Shown here piece by piece: positions 20,460 through 28,140 of a DNA stretch of 40,671 nt. The stretch covers positions 1-40,671 of the forward strand of contig NZ_AUGE01000030.1 of the NCBI RefSeq assembly GCF_000426865.1, written 5' to 3'. The notes under the pieces were generated by a model, which had not been told where the DNA came from, did no database searches, and worked only from the letters and a program-made list of their open reading frames with translations. The number at the start of each line of letters is the position of its first letter. Position 1 is the stretch's first letter. The position numbers and the translations under genes were made by a program. This DNA comes from Citrifermentans bremense R1 (GTDB taxonomy: Bacteria; Desulfobacterota; Desulfuromonadia; Geobacterales; Geobacteraceae).

Positions 20460-21446
20460 ATGAAAGAAACCTCCCATCCCTTTTCCACCCTCACCCCCAA
20501 CTTCATCATGGACGCCGTCGAAAGCCAGGGATTCCGTTGCGACTGCCGCACTTCCGCCTTGAACAGTTACGAGAACCGCGTGTACCAGGTGGGGATCGAA
20601 GAAGAAAAGCCGCTGATCGCGAAGTTTTACCGCCCTGGGCGCTGGAGCGACGAGCAGATCAGGGAAGAGCACCAGTTCTGCCTCGAACTGGCCGGACACG
20701 AGCTGTCGGTGGTCGCTCCTTGGGTGAACCCGGCTGGCGAGACCCTGTTCCATTTCGACGGGTTCAGGTTCGCCCTCTACCCGCGCCAGGGGGGGCACGC
20801 CCCCGAGTTCGACAACGACGAGAATCTGGTGATCCTCGGGAGAATGCTGGGGCGCATTCACAGCATCGGCGCCATACGCCCCTTCAAGGTGCGCCCCACC
20901 CTGGAAAGCCGCAGCTTCGGGCACGACAGCGTAGCCCTCATCAAGGAACGCTTCATCCCCGAGGAGTACCGCGCGAGCTACACGGCGGTCACCGACCAGC
21001 TCCTTTCCGCCATCGACGCTGCCTTCGCCAACGCGCAAGGGGTGACCCAGATCAGGGCGCATGGCGATTGCCATGCCGGCAACATCCTGTGGCGGGACGG
21101 CGCGCCGCATTTCGTCGACTTCGACGACGCCCGCATGGCGCCGGCGGTGCAGGACCTCTGGATGATGCTTTCGGGAGAGCGGTCGCGCCAACTGGTGCAG
21201 CTGGAACAACTGGTGAAGGGATACACCGAATTCCGCGATTTCCACCCCGGAGAACTCAGGCTGGTGGAGCCGCTGCGCGCACTGCGCATGCTGCACTACA
21301 GCGCCTGGCTGGCCCGGCGCTGGGAGGATCCCACCTTCCCAATCACCTTCCCCTGGTTCAACACGGTGCGCTACTGGGGCGAGCATATCCTGCAGCTGCG
21401 CGAGCAGTTGTCTGCGCTCGACGAGCCGCCCCTGGAACTTCCTTGA
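20460..21446 (+). CDS. srkA: SrkA/YihE-type Ser/Thr protein kinase
   Basis: This 328-residue kinase of the aminoglycoside-phosphotransferase fold matches the length of E. coli SrkA. It carries the catalytic loop HGDCHAGNILW (H201, D203) and the metal-binding DFDDA (D220-D223) in place of DFG. Upstream are a nucleotide-binding lysine strand (LIAKFYRPGRW) and a hinge region (FRFALYPRQGG). SrkA is a cytoplasmic kinase linked to envelope and oxidative stress tolerance in enteric bacteria. Here it stands alone, without dsbA beside it, and ends at a strong terminator. An alternative is a small-molecule kinase of the same fold, but the motif set favours SrkA. Confidence 0.88.
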   Translation: MKETSHPFSTLTPNFIMDAVESQGFRCDCRTSALNSYENRVYQVGIEEEKPLIAKFYRPGRWSDEQIREEHQFCLELAGHELSVVAPWVNPAGETLFHFDGFRFALYPRQGGHAPEFDNDENLVILGRMLGRIHSIGAIRPFKVRPTLESRSFGHDSVALIKERFIPEEYRASYTAVTDQLLSAIDAAFANAQGVTQIRAHGDCHAGNILWRDGAPHFVDFDDARMAPAVQDLWMMLSGERSRQLVQLEQLVKGYTEFRDFHPGELRLVEPLRALRMLHYSAWLARRWEDPTFPITFPWFNTVRYWGEHILQLREQLSALDEPPLELP

Positions 21447-21452
21447 AAGCAT

Positions 21453-21487
21453 AAAAAAAGGCGATCGTGACCGATCGCCTTTTTTTA
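21453..21487. terminator. Bidirectional Rho-independent terminator
   Basis: A perfect stem GGCGATCG / CGATCGCC (loop TGAC) has seven A before and seven T after. It ends the srkA-like gene and the convergent minus-strand lipoprotein gene. Confidence 0.92.
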
Positions 21488-21552
21488 TAACCACCGCGAC
21501 AGTTGCAGCTTGCAGCCGCCCCCCGCGCCATTTCCGTCCGGATGCCCGGCAA

Positions 21553-22056
21553 TCAGCGCGCGCTTTTTTCCAGTTCCTGATCGAGCTGCTTCAGCCGTTC
21601 GAGGTTCTTGTTCAGGTCGTTGACCTCCTTGGTGAGGGACTGGTTGTTCCCCTTGAGGCTCTTGTTCTGGCGCCTCAAATCGTCCGCCACCTCGATCAGG
21701 TCGTTCAGGTGGTCCGCCTGCGCGGTCCAGGGGCTCTTGGGGTACTCCCTTGCCAGACGCTTGAGAAGCTGCTGGGCCTGTGCCGATGCCGGCCGTTCCA
21801 GCCCAGGCTTCAAGGTCAAAAGGGCCAGACGGAAAAGCGCCTGATCGGTTACTCCGGGAGCCGCGGGTGCGCTGACCACGGCATGGAGCGCTTTGACCGC
21901 ACCGGCCTTATCCCCCTTCTCCAGCATCTCATCGGCCTGCTCCAATTGCCTGGACGCCGCATAACGCTGCACCAGGTTGCCCTGAGGGCTCTTGCCTGTG
22001 ATGGCGCATCCCGAGCAAAGCGAGATGACGATAAACAAAGCTGCTTGCTTTTTCAT
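21553..22056 (-). CDS. Predicted lipoprotein with helical repeats and coiled coil
   Basis: This 167-residue protein starts at the ATG at 22056, whose first bases overlap the stop of the GGDEF gene (ATGA), a sign of translational coupling. Signal VISLCSGC places the lipidated Cys at 17. Residues about 30-105 form TPR-like helices (QLEQADEMLEKGDKAGAVKALHAVV, QALFRLALLTL, AQQLLKRLAREYPKSPWTAQA). Residues about 108-165 form a charged coiled coil (LIEVADDLRRQNKSLKGNNQSLTKE..., LERLKQLDQELEK). The layout resembles envelope lipoproteins often coded next to sensor or GGDEF proteins. A periplasmic partner of the sensor domain next door is plausible but inferred. Confidence 0.82.
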   Translation of the reverse strand: MKKQAALFIVISLCSGCAITGKSPQGNLVQRYAASRQLEQADEMLEKGDKAGAVKALHAVVSAPAAPGVTDQALFRLALLTLKPGLERPASAQAQQLLKRLAREYPKSPWTAQADHLNDLIEVADDLRRQNKSLKGNNQSLTKEVNDLNKNLERLKQLDQELEKSAR

Positions 22057-23393
22057 GCTGCATCCCCTGGTGTCCCTACAAGATAGTTGCTTCCCGGGGT
22101 CTCCTTGGCGCTGTCCTTCACTTTGGCCGCTGCCCTGGCAATGTCTACGGCCGAGGAGAATTGGTCCCTGCCGCAGATGATCGCGGCGATGGAAATGGTG
22201 ACCACCGGGAAGAAGCGCTGCACCCCGTAGCGGTCGCATCCCTCGATGCCGCCTGCCTTCAGGTCCTGCTGGCTGTAGTGCTTCACAACCTCGGCGTTGA
22301 AGTTCGCAATCACCGTCTCGCAGACGGGTTTTACCCTGTCGGTCGGTACCACCATCACGAAGTCGTCGCCTCCCACGTGGCCGACGAAGCCGGCGCCGCC
22401 TGCTTGCGCCTTGACCGCCGCCTGGATCAGGTCGCCTGTCAGCCGAAGCAGCTCGCTCCCCTTGGCATAACCGTAATGATCGCCGAACGGCTTGAAGTTA
22501 TCCAGGTCGGCGTAACAAAAGGCGAAGGATGCCCCGCTTTTCAGCCGCTCCTCCAGTTCCCGTTCGATGGCGAAATTGCCGGGGAGCCTGGTCAGGGGGC
22601 TGGCATCGAGGCTCATCTGTTCGAGTACCTTTAGCCTCGCCGCCATCTTGGTGAAATCCCTCGCCAGGTCGCTGATCTCGTCCCCGAGCGGGATCTGCGG
22701 GTCGTAGTCGAAATCCCCGGCGGCGATCCTGTGCGTTGCGCTTTGCAATTTCCTGATGGCGCCGAAGATGCGATAGGTGACGAAGGGGGCGACCCCTATG
22801 GCCAGCAGGAACCCGGTCAGGGAGATGGCCACCGTCCACCAGATGGTGGCCTTCTGCTGCTCGTTCGCCTTTGCCAGCACCGCGTGCAGGATCGCTTTAC
22901 GCTTAATGTAGGTAGCGTCCACCGCGTCCAGAAGCTGCCGCGCCGACCGCCGCAAGCCAATTTCGCTCCCCGGGGTACCGGAGAACAGTTTCGCCGACGC
23001 GCCCTGGTAGCTTAGGTACAGCTGCTTTAAATGTGTTACGTCCTGCTGCGCGCCTGAGCGCTCCAAGACCGCCAGGTTATGAAGCGCTTCCGACTCGCGC
23101 TGCCGGAACAGTTCGATGAAAGCGGGATCGTGCAGGATGGCGTATTTACCGGCAAACCCTTCCTGGGCCAGAAGCGAGGTGCGAAGTTCAATGAGGGCGC
23201 TCATTACCGGAAGATCGTTGTTCACGATTTGCCTGGAAGTGTTGTTGCTCTTGTAGATGTTGAAAGTAGAGAAGACGAGTGCTGCCATGGTGAAAAAGGC
23301 CATGGCGGCATACCCCGCGCCGATCTTCTGTATCAGGGTCAGCCTTGGCAGGCTGAGCTTCGCGGGAGCATTTGTATTCATGGGTGATGACAT
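22053..23393 (-). CDS. Membrane GGDEF protein (putative diguanylate cyclase) with HAMP domain
   Basis: This 446-residue protein has TM1 (about 24-44), a periplasmic four-helix-bundle sensor (about 45-185), TM2 (about 189-208), HAMP (about 208-262) and a GGDEF domain (about 270-435). The active-site motif is GGDDF at 341-345, a variant seen in some members. The DLDNFK metal and substrate region is intact. The product-inhibition I-site (RxxD before the motif) is not visible, so feedback by c-di-GMP is unlikely. A promoter places the transcription start at or near this ATG, so the mRNA may be leaderless; an ATG four codons later (23381) is the alternative. Its stop overlaps the start of the lipoprotein gene. 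Confidence 0.9.
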   Translation of the reverse strand: MSSPMNTNAPAKLSLPRLTLIQKIGAGYAAMAFFTMAALVFSTFNIYKSNNTSRQIVNNDLPVMSALIELRTSLLAQEGFAGKYAILHDPAFIELFRQRESEALHNLAVLERSGAQQDVTHLKQLYLSYQGASAKLFSGTPGSEIGLRRSARQLLDAVDATYIKRKAILHAVLAKANEQQKATIWWTVAISLTGFLLAIGVAPFVTYRIFGAIRKLQSATHRIAAGDFDYDPQIPLGDEISDLARDFTKMAARLKVLEQMSLDASPLTRLPGNFAIERELEERLKSGASFAFCYADLDNFKPFGDHYGYAKGSELLRLTGDLIQAAVKAQAGGAGFVGHVGGDDFVMVVPTDRVKPVCETVIANFNAEVVKHYSQQDLKAGGIEGCDRYGVQRFFPVVTISIAAIICGRDQFSSAVDIARAAAKVKDSAKETPGSNYLVGTPGDAA

Positions 23394-23400
23394 GGGCTAG

Positions 23401-23429
23401 ATATTAGAGGACGCTGAGAGCAAAGTCAA
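23401..23429 (-). promoter_or_regulatory. Promoter of the GGDEF gene, start of transcription at the ATG
   Basis: On the minus strand TTGACT (23429-23424), a 17-base spacer and TAATAT (23406-23401) are followed by seven bases and then ATG at 23393. The usual distance puts +1 on or next to the A of the start codon. The -35 overlaps the 3' end of the shikimate-kinase-like gene. Confidence 0.6.
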
Positions 23430-23950
23430 CGCTGTCGGTCCGAAGCAACATACTCCTTCCACTGTGACAGTACCCTTGCTGCCGCCTCTTGTGTGGTGCA
23501 ACTGTCTAGCAGAACCACTATCTGCGCATGCCTGCGATAAAGCGGGAACCTCTGTTCATAAAGTTGTTCCAGTCCGCCTTCATCCATTCCGACGATGCCG
23601 CGCGGCGCTTCCAAAGATATGTGGCTCCGGATGGCATCAATGGGAAGATCGAGAAAAACAACCGTGGAGATGGAACAAAGGTGGCGCATGGCGGCCTCCG
23701 AGTAGACGACGCTCCCGCCGGTGGAAATCACGGTACGCTCCGCCGGGTCCAGGCTCAGTACCGTTTCCTCCTCTATCAGGCTGAAGGCCTCAGTCCCCAC
23801 CTGGTCGATCACAGCCTGCAGCTTGAGGCCAAAGCGCTGCTCTATGAGCCGGTCCGTGTCCAGGAAATCCCAGCCCAGCCTGTCGGCGATGATTCTCCCC
23901 ACAGCGCTCTTACCCGACCCGGGCATCCCAATAAGTGCCATCGTCTGCAT
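23426..23950 (-). CDS. Shikimate-kinase-like P-loop kinase, substrate site altered
   Basis: This 174-residue protein has the shikimate kinase length and fold. P-loop GMPGSGKS is at 8-15, the DTD substrate motif at 31-33 keeps the second Asp, and lid Arg 117 and Arg 134 (QRFPLY) are kept. Two hallmarks differ. The FR arginine that binds shikimate (R58 in E. coli AroK) is Ser 57 here, and the GGG loop is TGGS (77-80). It may act on another small hydroxylated substrate, or be a weak shikimate kinase. The ATG at 23950 has GGAG seven bases upstream; the longer frame to 24016 has no clear site. No other aro genes are nearby, which also argues against a plain aromatic-pathway role. Confidence 0.75.
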   Translation of the reverse strand: MQTMALIGMPGSGKSAVGRIIADRLGWDFLDTDRLIEQRFGLKLQAVIDQVGTEAFSLIEEETVLSLDPAERTVISTGGSVVYSEAAMRHLCSISTVVFLDLPIDAIRSHISLEAPRGIVGMDEGGLEQLYEQRFPLYRRHAQIVVLLDSCTTQEAAARVLSQWKEYVASDRQR

Positions 23951-24046
23951 AACCGCTCCAGCGCCGAAATGGTTGTCGACGCGCTGCCGCAGGCCCCATC
24001 CCTGAAGCCGCCTCAAGTCCTAAGCCAAATTCAAGGCAGGGTTCGG

Positions 24047-24334
24047 TCAGTTCTTCGCCGGCAGCAGCGTCGCTTCCAGAAGTTCGCGCAGCATCTTGTT
24101 GGCGCCGGCCTCGCGGTTCACGATCGCCTTGCGCTCCCGGCGCGACAGGAAAGCGCAGAGATGGCCCGCCGCCTCTGCGGTGCTTCCCGCGATGGAGGTG
24201 GAGAGGTGGCAAAGGATCTGCACCGGCAGGCCGTTTTTGAAACCCTCAACCAACTTGCCGATCTCCTCGTGCCGCTGTTCGTAGCTCCAGGTCTGATAGA
24301 CTTCATCCCCGATATTGTTAAGCTGGTTCAGCAT
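24047..24334 (-). CDS. 95-residue helical protein of unknown function
   Basis: The ATG at 24334 is preceded by a strong GGAGGAG site and lies 28 bases after the rhomboid-like gene, so they are probably one transcript. The product is soluble and mostly helical (about 5-30, 35-60 and 65-90), with a conserved-looking core (GLPVQILCHLSTSIAG) and a basic stretch SRRERKAIVNREAGANKMLREL. I see no known motif, signal peptide or cysteine pair. Function unknown; context suggests a link to the membrane protein before it. Confidence 0.7.
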   Translation of the reverse strand: MLNQLNNIGDEVYQTWSYEQRHEEIGKLVEGFKNGLPVQILCHLSTSIAGSTAEAAGHLCAFLSRRERKAIVNREAGANKMLRELLEATLLPAKN

Positions 24335-24362
24335 TTCTCCTCCATGTCCGGCTCTCTCGTCG

Positions 24363-25148
24363 CTACTTCTTATGCTCGTGGCTGAAGATATGATCCCTGC
24401 AGTAGCCGTACTGTCCGTTGCACTTGGGGCAGTAGCGGAAATCCATCTCGGGGTCGGTTTTGTCGGTGATGCCGCAGGTGGTGCACTTGTGGGTCAGTGG
24501 CTGCTCCTTCCTGGGCGCCTTCGCCACCGTCCTTGCTATCTGCCGCCGCCCCTGCCTCAGATTCAGCAGGATGTCCCTGGCGAAAAAGATCAGGAAGTTG
24601 GCAGTCGCCGCCAGCACCATCACCCGCGCCGTCCAATCCCCGAAAGTGAACTGGTAAGCGTAGCCCAGCCAGGTAAGCAGGGCAAGCCACTTGATCTTCA
24701 CCGGGAGTATGAAGAAGAGCAGGATCTCGAATTCAGGGAACAAGGCGGCGAAAGCAAGGAAAACCGAGCCGGCGAGAAAGGCGTTGCTGATCGGGTAGGC
24801 CGGCACCAGGAAGGACGCCCCCAGCGTGATCAGGCACCCAAGGAAAAGGTAGGCGTTGTAACGGAAGGCCCCCCAGTACTCTTCAAGCGCCGAGCCGAGC
24901 ATGTAGAAAAAATACCAGGCGATCAGCGTGAAGAGCACGCCGGAACGCGGTGGGTCGAAAGGTATGGTGAAGATGCGCCACCACTCTCCCGCCATCAGCA
25001 GATCGGCGGAGAAGTAGGTAGAACTCCGCTCCAGCTTGCCGGTGAGGTACATGACGTAGAAAAACGACTGTCCAGCGATCAGATATAGGGTCAGGTTCGG
25101 GATCGCGAAGCGTCCAAGCTTTCTTTCCAGCAGGTCTATGATTCTCAT
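24363..25148 (-). CDS. Rhomboid-like membrane protein with C-terminal zinc ribbon
   Basis: This 261-residue protein starts at the ATG at 25148; the longer frame from 25241 adds a non-membrane stretch with no clear site. Five to six transmembrane helices (about 17-36, 68-88, 96-115, 119-138, 142-165, 173-192) and the L1-like GEWWRIFTIPF motif (54-64) resemble the rhomboid/Derlin fold. The catalytic GxSG of active rhomboids is not seen: the matching helix reads FLAGSVFLAFAAL, so it is probably an inactive relative. The cytoplasmic tail carries CxxC pairs C222/C225 and C240/C243 plus C250 and histidines (HIFSHEHKK), a zinc ribbon. It may bind rather than cut membrane proteins. First gene of the minus-strand cluster. 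Confidence 0.75.
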   Translation of the reverse strand: MRIIDLLERKLGRFAIPNLTLYLIAGQSFFYVMYLTGKLERSSTYFSADLLMAGEWWRIFTIPFDPPRSGVLFTLIAWYFFYMLGSALEEYWGAFRYNAYLFLGCLITLGASFLVPAYPISNAFLAGSVFLAFAALFPEFEILLFFILPVKIKWLALLTWLGYAYQFTFGDWTARVMVLAATANFLIFFARDILLNLRQGRRQIARTVAKAPRKEQPLTHKCTTCGITDKTDPEMDFRYCPKCNGQYGYCRDHIFSHEHKK

Positions 25149-25325
25149 TGCGCGGGATCGGGTCCTTTTTGAGCCGGCAGCACGCTGCCGAGAGTTAGCG
25201 AATCGGCCCTCATGGTCGGAATACGTCGCGCAATCTACCACATTACTTTATTAAAGCGCAACCATCGCTCTCGTTATCAGGCAGGTGCCCTGGAGCTGCA
25301 ATTTGATCCCATGGGTTGAATAATA

Positions 25326-25354
25326 TTGATTATTGCGCTCCCCTCCCCTAAAAT
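25326..25354 (+). promoter_or_regulatory. Promoter of the receiver-like/LysM unit
   Basis: TTGATT (25326-25331), a 17-base spacer and TAAAAT (25349-25354) give a start near 25361. This excludes the earlier in-frame start at 25326 and supports ATG 25383, which has AAAAGGAAA before it. Confidence 0.6.
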
Positions 25355-25382
25355 GTCGCGAATTCTAGATGAAAAGGAAAAC

Positions 25383-26843
25383 ATGACCAGCGTCCTCTTA
25401 ATATCGGATACCGAAAGGGTGCAGCGCATCTTCCAAACCCTGGAAGGGAAGGAAGTGCTGAAACTGCATACGGCATCGACCCTCCCCTCGGGCGAGGCGC
25501 AGATCACCGCTTCCCCGTGCGACTTCACCTTCGTGCAGAGCCGCATCTCCGGTTTTTCCGGGGACATACTGCTGCGGCACTTGGAGAAGATGCTGCACAA
25601 GGGTGCCGTGCTGGTGCTTTTGGCAGGCGATGCCGAGGATGCTGAACAAGCGCGCAAGCACGGCAGGCAGTCGGTCGACCTCACCCTTGCGGACGACCTC
25701 CTGGCGCAGACTCTGCTGGCGGTAGTGACCGGCGCCCCGCTCCCGGAGCAAGGGGGCATCGAAGCGCCTTCGGCGACCAAGCCTGCCGCCGCGAAAGAGG
25801 CCGCGCCGCCCGCGTCGCCACCGGATACGGAAGAGAAGGAAGCCGAGCGCTCTGGCGCTTTCGCGGCTTCCCCCTCCCGGGTTGCCGACCCGGAAGCCTC
25901 CCCTTTCGAGGAGGCAATACAACGCGCCGCAGCTAACGTCGCCCCCATCAAGGCAAGCCTCCTTGAGGTTGAGGAGCGGGTCGAGATCGGAAAGAGCGGC
26001 GCCGGGACAGGAAAAACGCCAGCTTCGCCCGTCGCTGCCGGGCAACCGGTGCGGCCGGACGACATTTATGCCGGAGAGACCCTGCTGGAAGCGATGCGCC
26101 GGGCGGAAAAGAAAAAGAGCCGCCGCCCATACCTTCTCATCCTGCCCGCCCTGGTGCTGATCGCCATCCCGTTCATCTCCTACACCGTGGGCAAGAGGTC
26201 GCCGGCAAATATCGAAATCGCACAGGCTTTCAAGCCGGCGGCGAAGCCATCCGCCTCCCCCCAAGCCCTGCCGCCGAAGGCAGCCCCTGCCGCTCCGCCG
26301 GCCGCCCTTGCGGAAAAGCCCGCCCCCCCCCCAGCACAACCGGCTCTACCGCCCGCTACTCCCCAGACGGCAAAACCAGCGCCGCCACCGCCACCCGCTA
26401 CGGCTGCGCGTCCCGAGCCGACCGCGCCGGCTGCACAAAAGGCGGCCCCGCCTGCCGCCACTGCAGCGAAACCTGCCGCCAAGCGCGGAGCCGAGCGGCT
26501 CCCCCCGGTGCTGAAAGGAACCAAGCCCGACCTGCAATACGGCAAGACCCACCCGGGGTGGGAGCGCTACCTGGGGCTCAGGGCGGAATACAAGCTCTTC
26601 CGCGAGAACCACCTGTACAAAGCCCTTCAGGTGGTTTCTGTCGACGGCGGGGCGATTTCCGAGGACCTCTTCAGGAGGATCCTGCGGGAGTTCGGCGGGG
26701 CGGACGACTACCGCGTCGAGTCGAGCGAAAAGAAGGGAGGCTACTTGGTCGAGCAGGGCAGCACCAAAGGGAACACCGCGCTCACCATCTATCGCAACCA
26801 CAACAACCGCACGATGAAGGGCTTTGTCGTTTATTACCGTTGA
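25383..26843 (+). CDS. Single-pass membrane protein with degenerate receiver-like domain
   Basis: This 486-residue protein has an alpha/beta N-terminal domain (about 1-120) that follows the response-regulator pattern: strand VLLISD, strand FTFVQSR where the phospho-Asp would be Gln, then VLVLLAGD and a final LTLADDLLAQTL. A long Ala/Pro/Glu linker (about 120-245), one transmembrane helix (about 250-271) and a second Pro/Ala-rich linker (about 275-375) follow. The C-terminal domain (about 380-486) has HPGWERYLGLRAEYKLF and ends in beta-strand-like TALTIYRNHNNRT. N-in, C-out topology is predicted from the basic KKKSRR before the helix. The LysM gene follows after 41 bases. I do not recognise a family; it could be a trans-envelope scaffold. 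Confidence 0.72.
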   Translation: MTSVLLISDTERVQRIFQTLEGKEVLKLHTASTLPSGEAQITASPCDFTFVQSRISGFSGDILLRHLEKMLHKGAVLVLLAGDAEDAEQARKHGRQSVDLTLADDLLAQTLLAVVTGAPLPEQGGIEAPSATKPAAAKEAAPPASPPDTEEKEAERSGAFAASPSRVADPEASPFEEAIQRAAANVAPIKASLLEVEERVEIGKSGAGTGKTPASPVAAGQPVRPDDIYAGETLLEAMRRAEKKKSRRPYLLILPALVLIAIPFISYTVGKRSPANIEIAQAFKPAAKPSASPQALPPKAAPAAPPAALAEKPAPPPAQPALPPATPQTAKPAPPPPPATAARPEPTAPAAQKAAPPAATAAKPAAKRGAERLPPVLKGTKPDLQYGKTHPGWERYLGLRAEYKLFRENHLYKALQVVSVDGGAISEDLFRRILREFGGADDYRVESSEKKGGYLVEQGSTKGNTALTIYRNHNNRTMKGFVVYYR

Positions 26844-26884
26844 TGGCCCCGCCGGTCCTGAAATAAAGGAAGTGAGGTAACTTG

Positions 26885-28129
26885 ATGACCAATCCGACCA
26901 AGGCCAAGGGAATGCTCCTCTTGGCGCTCCTTTCGCTGCCGTGCCAGTTGCACGCAGCACCCCCCCAGTATGAAATCGACCTGAAGGAGTTGGACCGGCA
27001 AAAGCCTGCCCCAGCCCCGAAACCGGCAAAGAAAGAGGCTCCGGCCCAAAAGCACACCCCGGTTAAAAAGGAAGCACCCGGGGAGACTCCTCGTCCCGCC
27101 AAGGGAGCAGCACCTTCCAGTGCTTCCGGGGAGTACGTCCGCTATACGGTAAAGCCGGGGGACCACATCTTCAAGATCCTCATGGTGAACTTCGGGATGT
27201 CCAACGAGGCCGCGGAACGGTTGACACCTGAGATCGTGCGGATCAACAACATCAGCAACATCAAGGCGCTGACGGTGGGACGCACCCTGCTGATACCCGC
27301 ACAGGGAAAGCAGGCAACAAGCGGACACCATCCCAGGAAAGAGAAACACAAGGAAAAGCCTCGGACCGCCGCCCCCGAGGCTAAGACATCCCACGAGAAA
27401 GCGCCTGCCGCGCCGTCGGCCCCTGCCCCGCAGGCACCCGAAGCGGCACCGAGGGCTCCGGAGCCTGCACCGAGGGCACCTGAACCGGCACCTGCGCCTC
27501 GCCCTGCTGAGCCTGCACCTGCCGCACCCGCGGCGAAACCTGCTCCGGCTCTTGTTCCCGTTCCGGCTCCTGCTGTAAAGGCTCCCGCTCCCGCTTCTGT
27601 TCCCGCACCGGCAGCGCCGGCCGCAGTACCGGCTCCTCCTGCTGTGCCGCAGGCTGCCACCTGGGTCTGCCCCGCGGCCAAGAAAAACACGGCAGCCATC
27701 GTCGACTCGCTGCTCAACGCCCTCTCGACCTCCTGGAGCAAGAGCAAAATCATCCACTCCGGCAGCGGCGCCCCCACTACCTTCAGCATCAGGGTGGACC
27801 GCTACTTCGAGTACAAGGGCGCACGCTACGTCATCAGCATCGGTGAAAGCGACCCGTACAACTACACCCTGATCAGGCTGCTTGAGGCGGCAGGGTACCG
27901 CGTACTCATGCTGAGCGGAGGCGAGGACTTCAAGACCACCTCTGAGAAGCTGTTCAAGCTCGTGGGCATCGAACCGGCGTTCGGAAATTATCCACTGTCA
28001 GGGGGTAATCAGGCGGCGGGCTACCTGCTCCAGCAGGAAGACGCGGGGGGGAGACGGGTGTTGCTTACGGAAGGCGCGCCGCCCCCGGGGCACAAGTGGG
28101 TGCTGCCCCTCGGGTGCGGCCCGAAATAG
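26885..28129 (+). CDS. Periplasmic LysM-domain protein, novel C-terminal domain
   Basis: This 414-residue protein has a signal peptide (cleavage near LHA-A at 24), a Pro/Lys-rich region and one LysM domain (about 84-138: YTVKPGDHIFKIL...IVRINNISNIKALTVGRTLLIP), which binds peptidoglycan. A long Ala/Pro repeat (about 165-255) leads to a globular C-terminal domain (about 260-414). That domain contains VCPAAKKN, GARYVISIGESDPY, LLEAAGYRVLML and a final Cys (LPLGCG). The ATG at 26885, rather than the adjacent TTG, has GGAAGTGAGG upstream. It is read with the receiver-like gene. The C-terminal domain is not one I know; two widely spaced Cys may form a disulfide. Confidence 0.78.
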   Translation: MTNPTKAKGMLLLALLSLPCQLHAAPPQYEIDLKELDRQKPAPAPKPAKKEAPAQKHTPVKKEAPGETPRPAKGAAPSSASGEYVRYTVKPGDHIFKILMVNFGMSNEAAERLTPEIVRINNISNIKALTVGRTLLIPAQGKQATSGHHPRKEKHKEKPRTAAPEAKTSHEKAPAAPSAPAPQAPEAAPRAPEPAPRAPEPAPAPRPAEPAPAAPAAKPAPALVPVPAPAVKAPAPASVPAPAAPAAVPAPPAVPQAATWVCPAAKKNTAAIVDSLLNALSTSWSKSKIIHSGSGAPTTFSIRVDRYFEYKGARYVISIGESDPYNYTLIRLLEAAGYRVLMLSGGEDFKTTSEKLFKLVGIEPAFGNYPLSGGNQAAGYLLQQEDAGGRRVLLTEGAPPPGHKWVLPLGCGPK

Positions 28130-28140
28130 GATGGCCTGAA

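Noticed and set aside
25149-25241. 31-residue N-terminal extension of the rhomboid-like protein
   Set aside because: Charged, without a membrane segment or clear ribosome site; ATG 25148 begins the family-like part.
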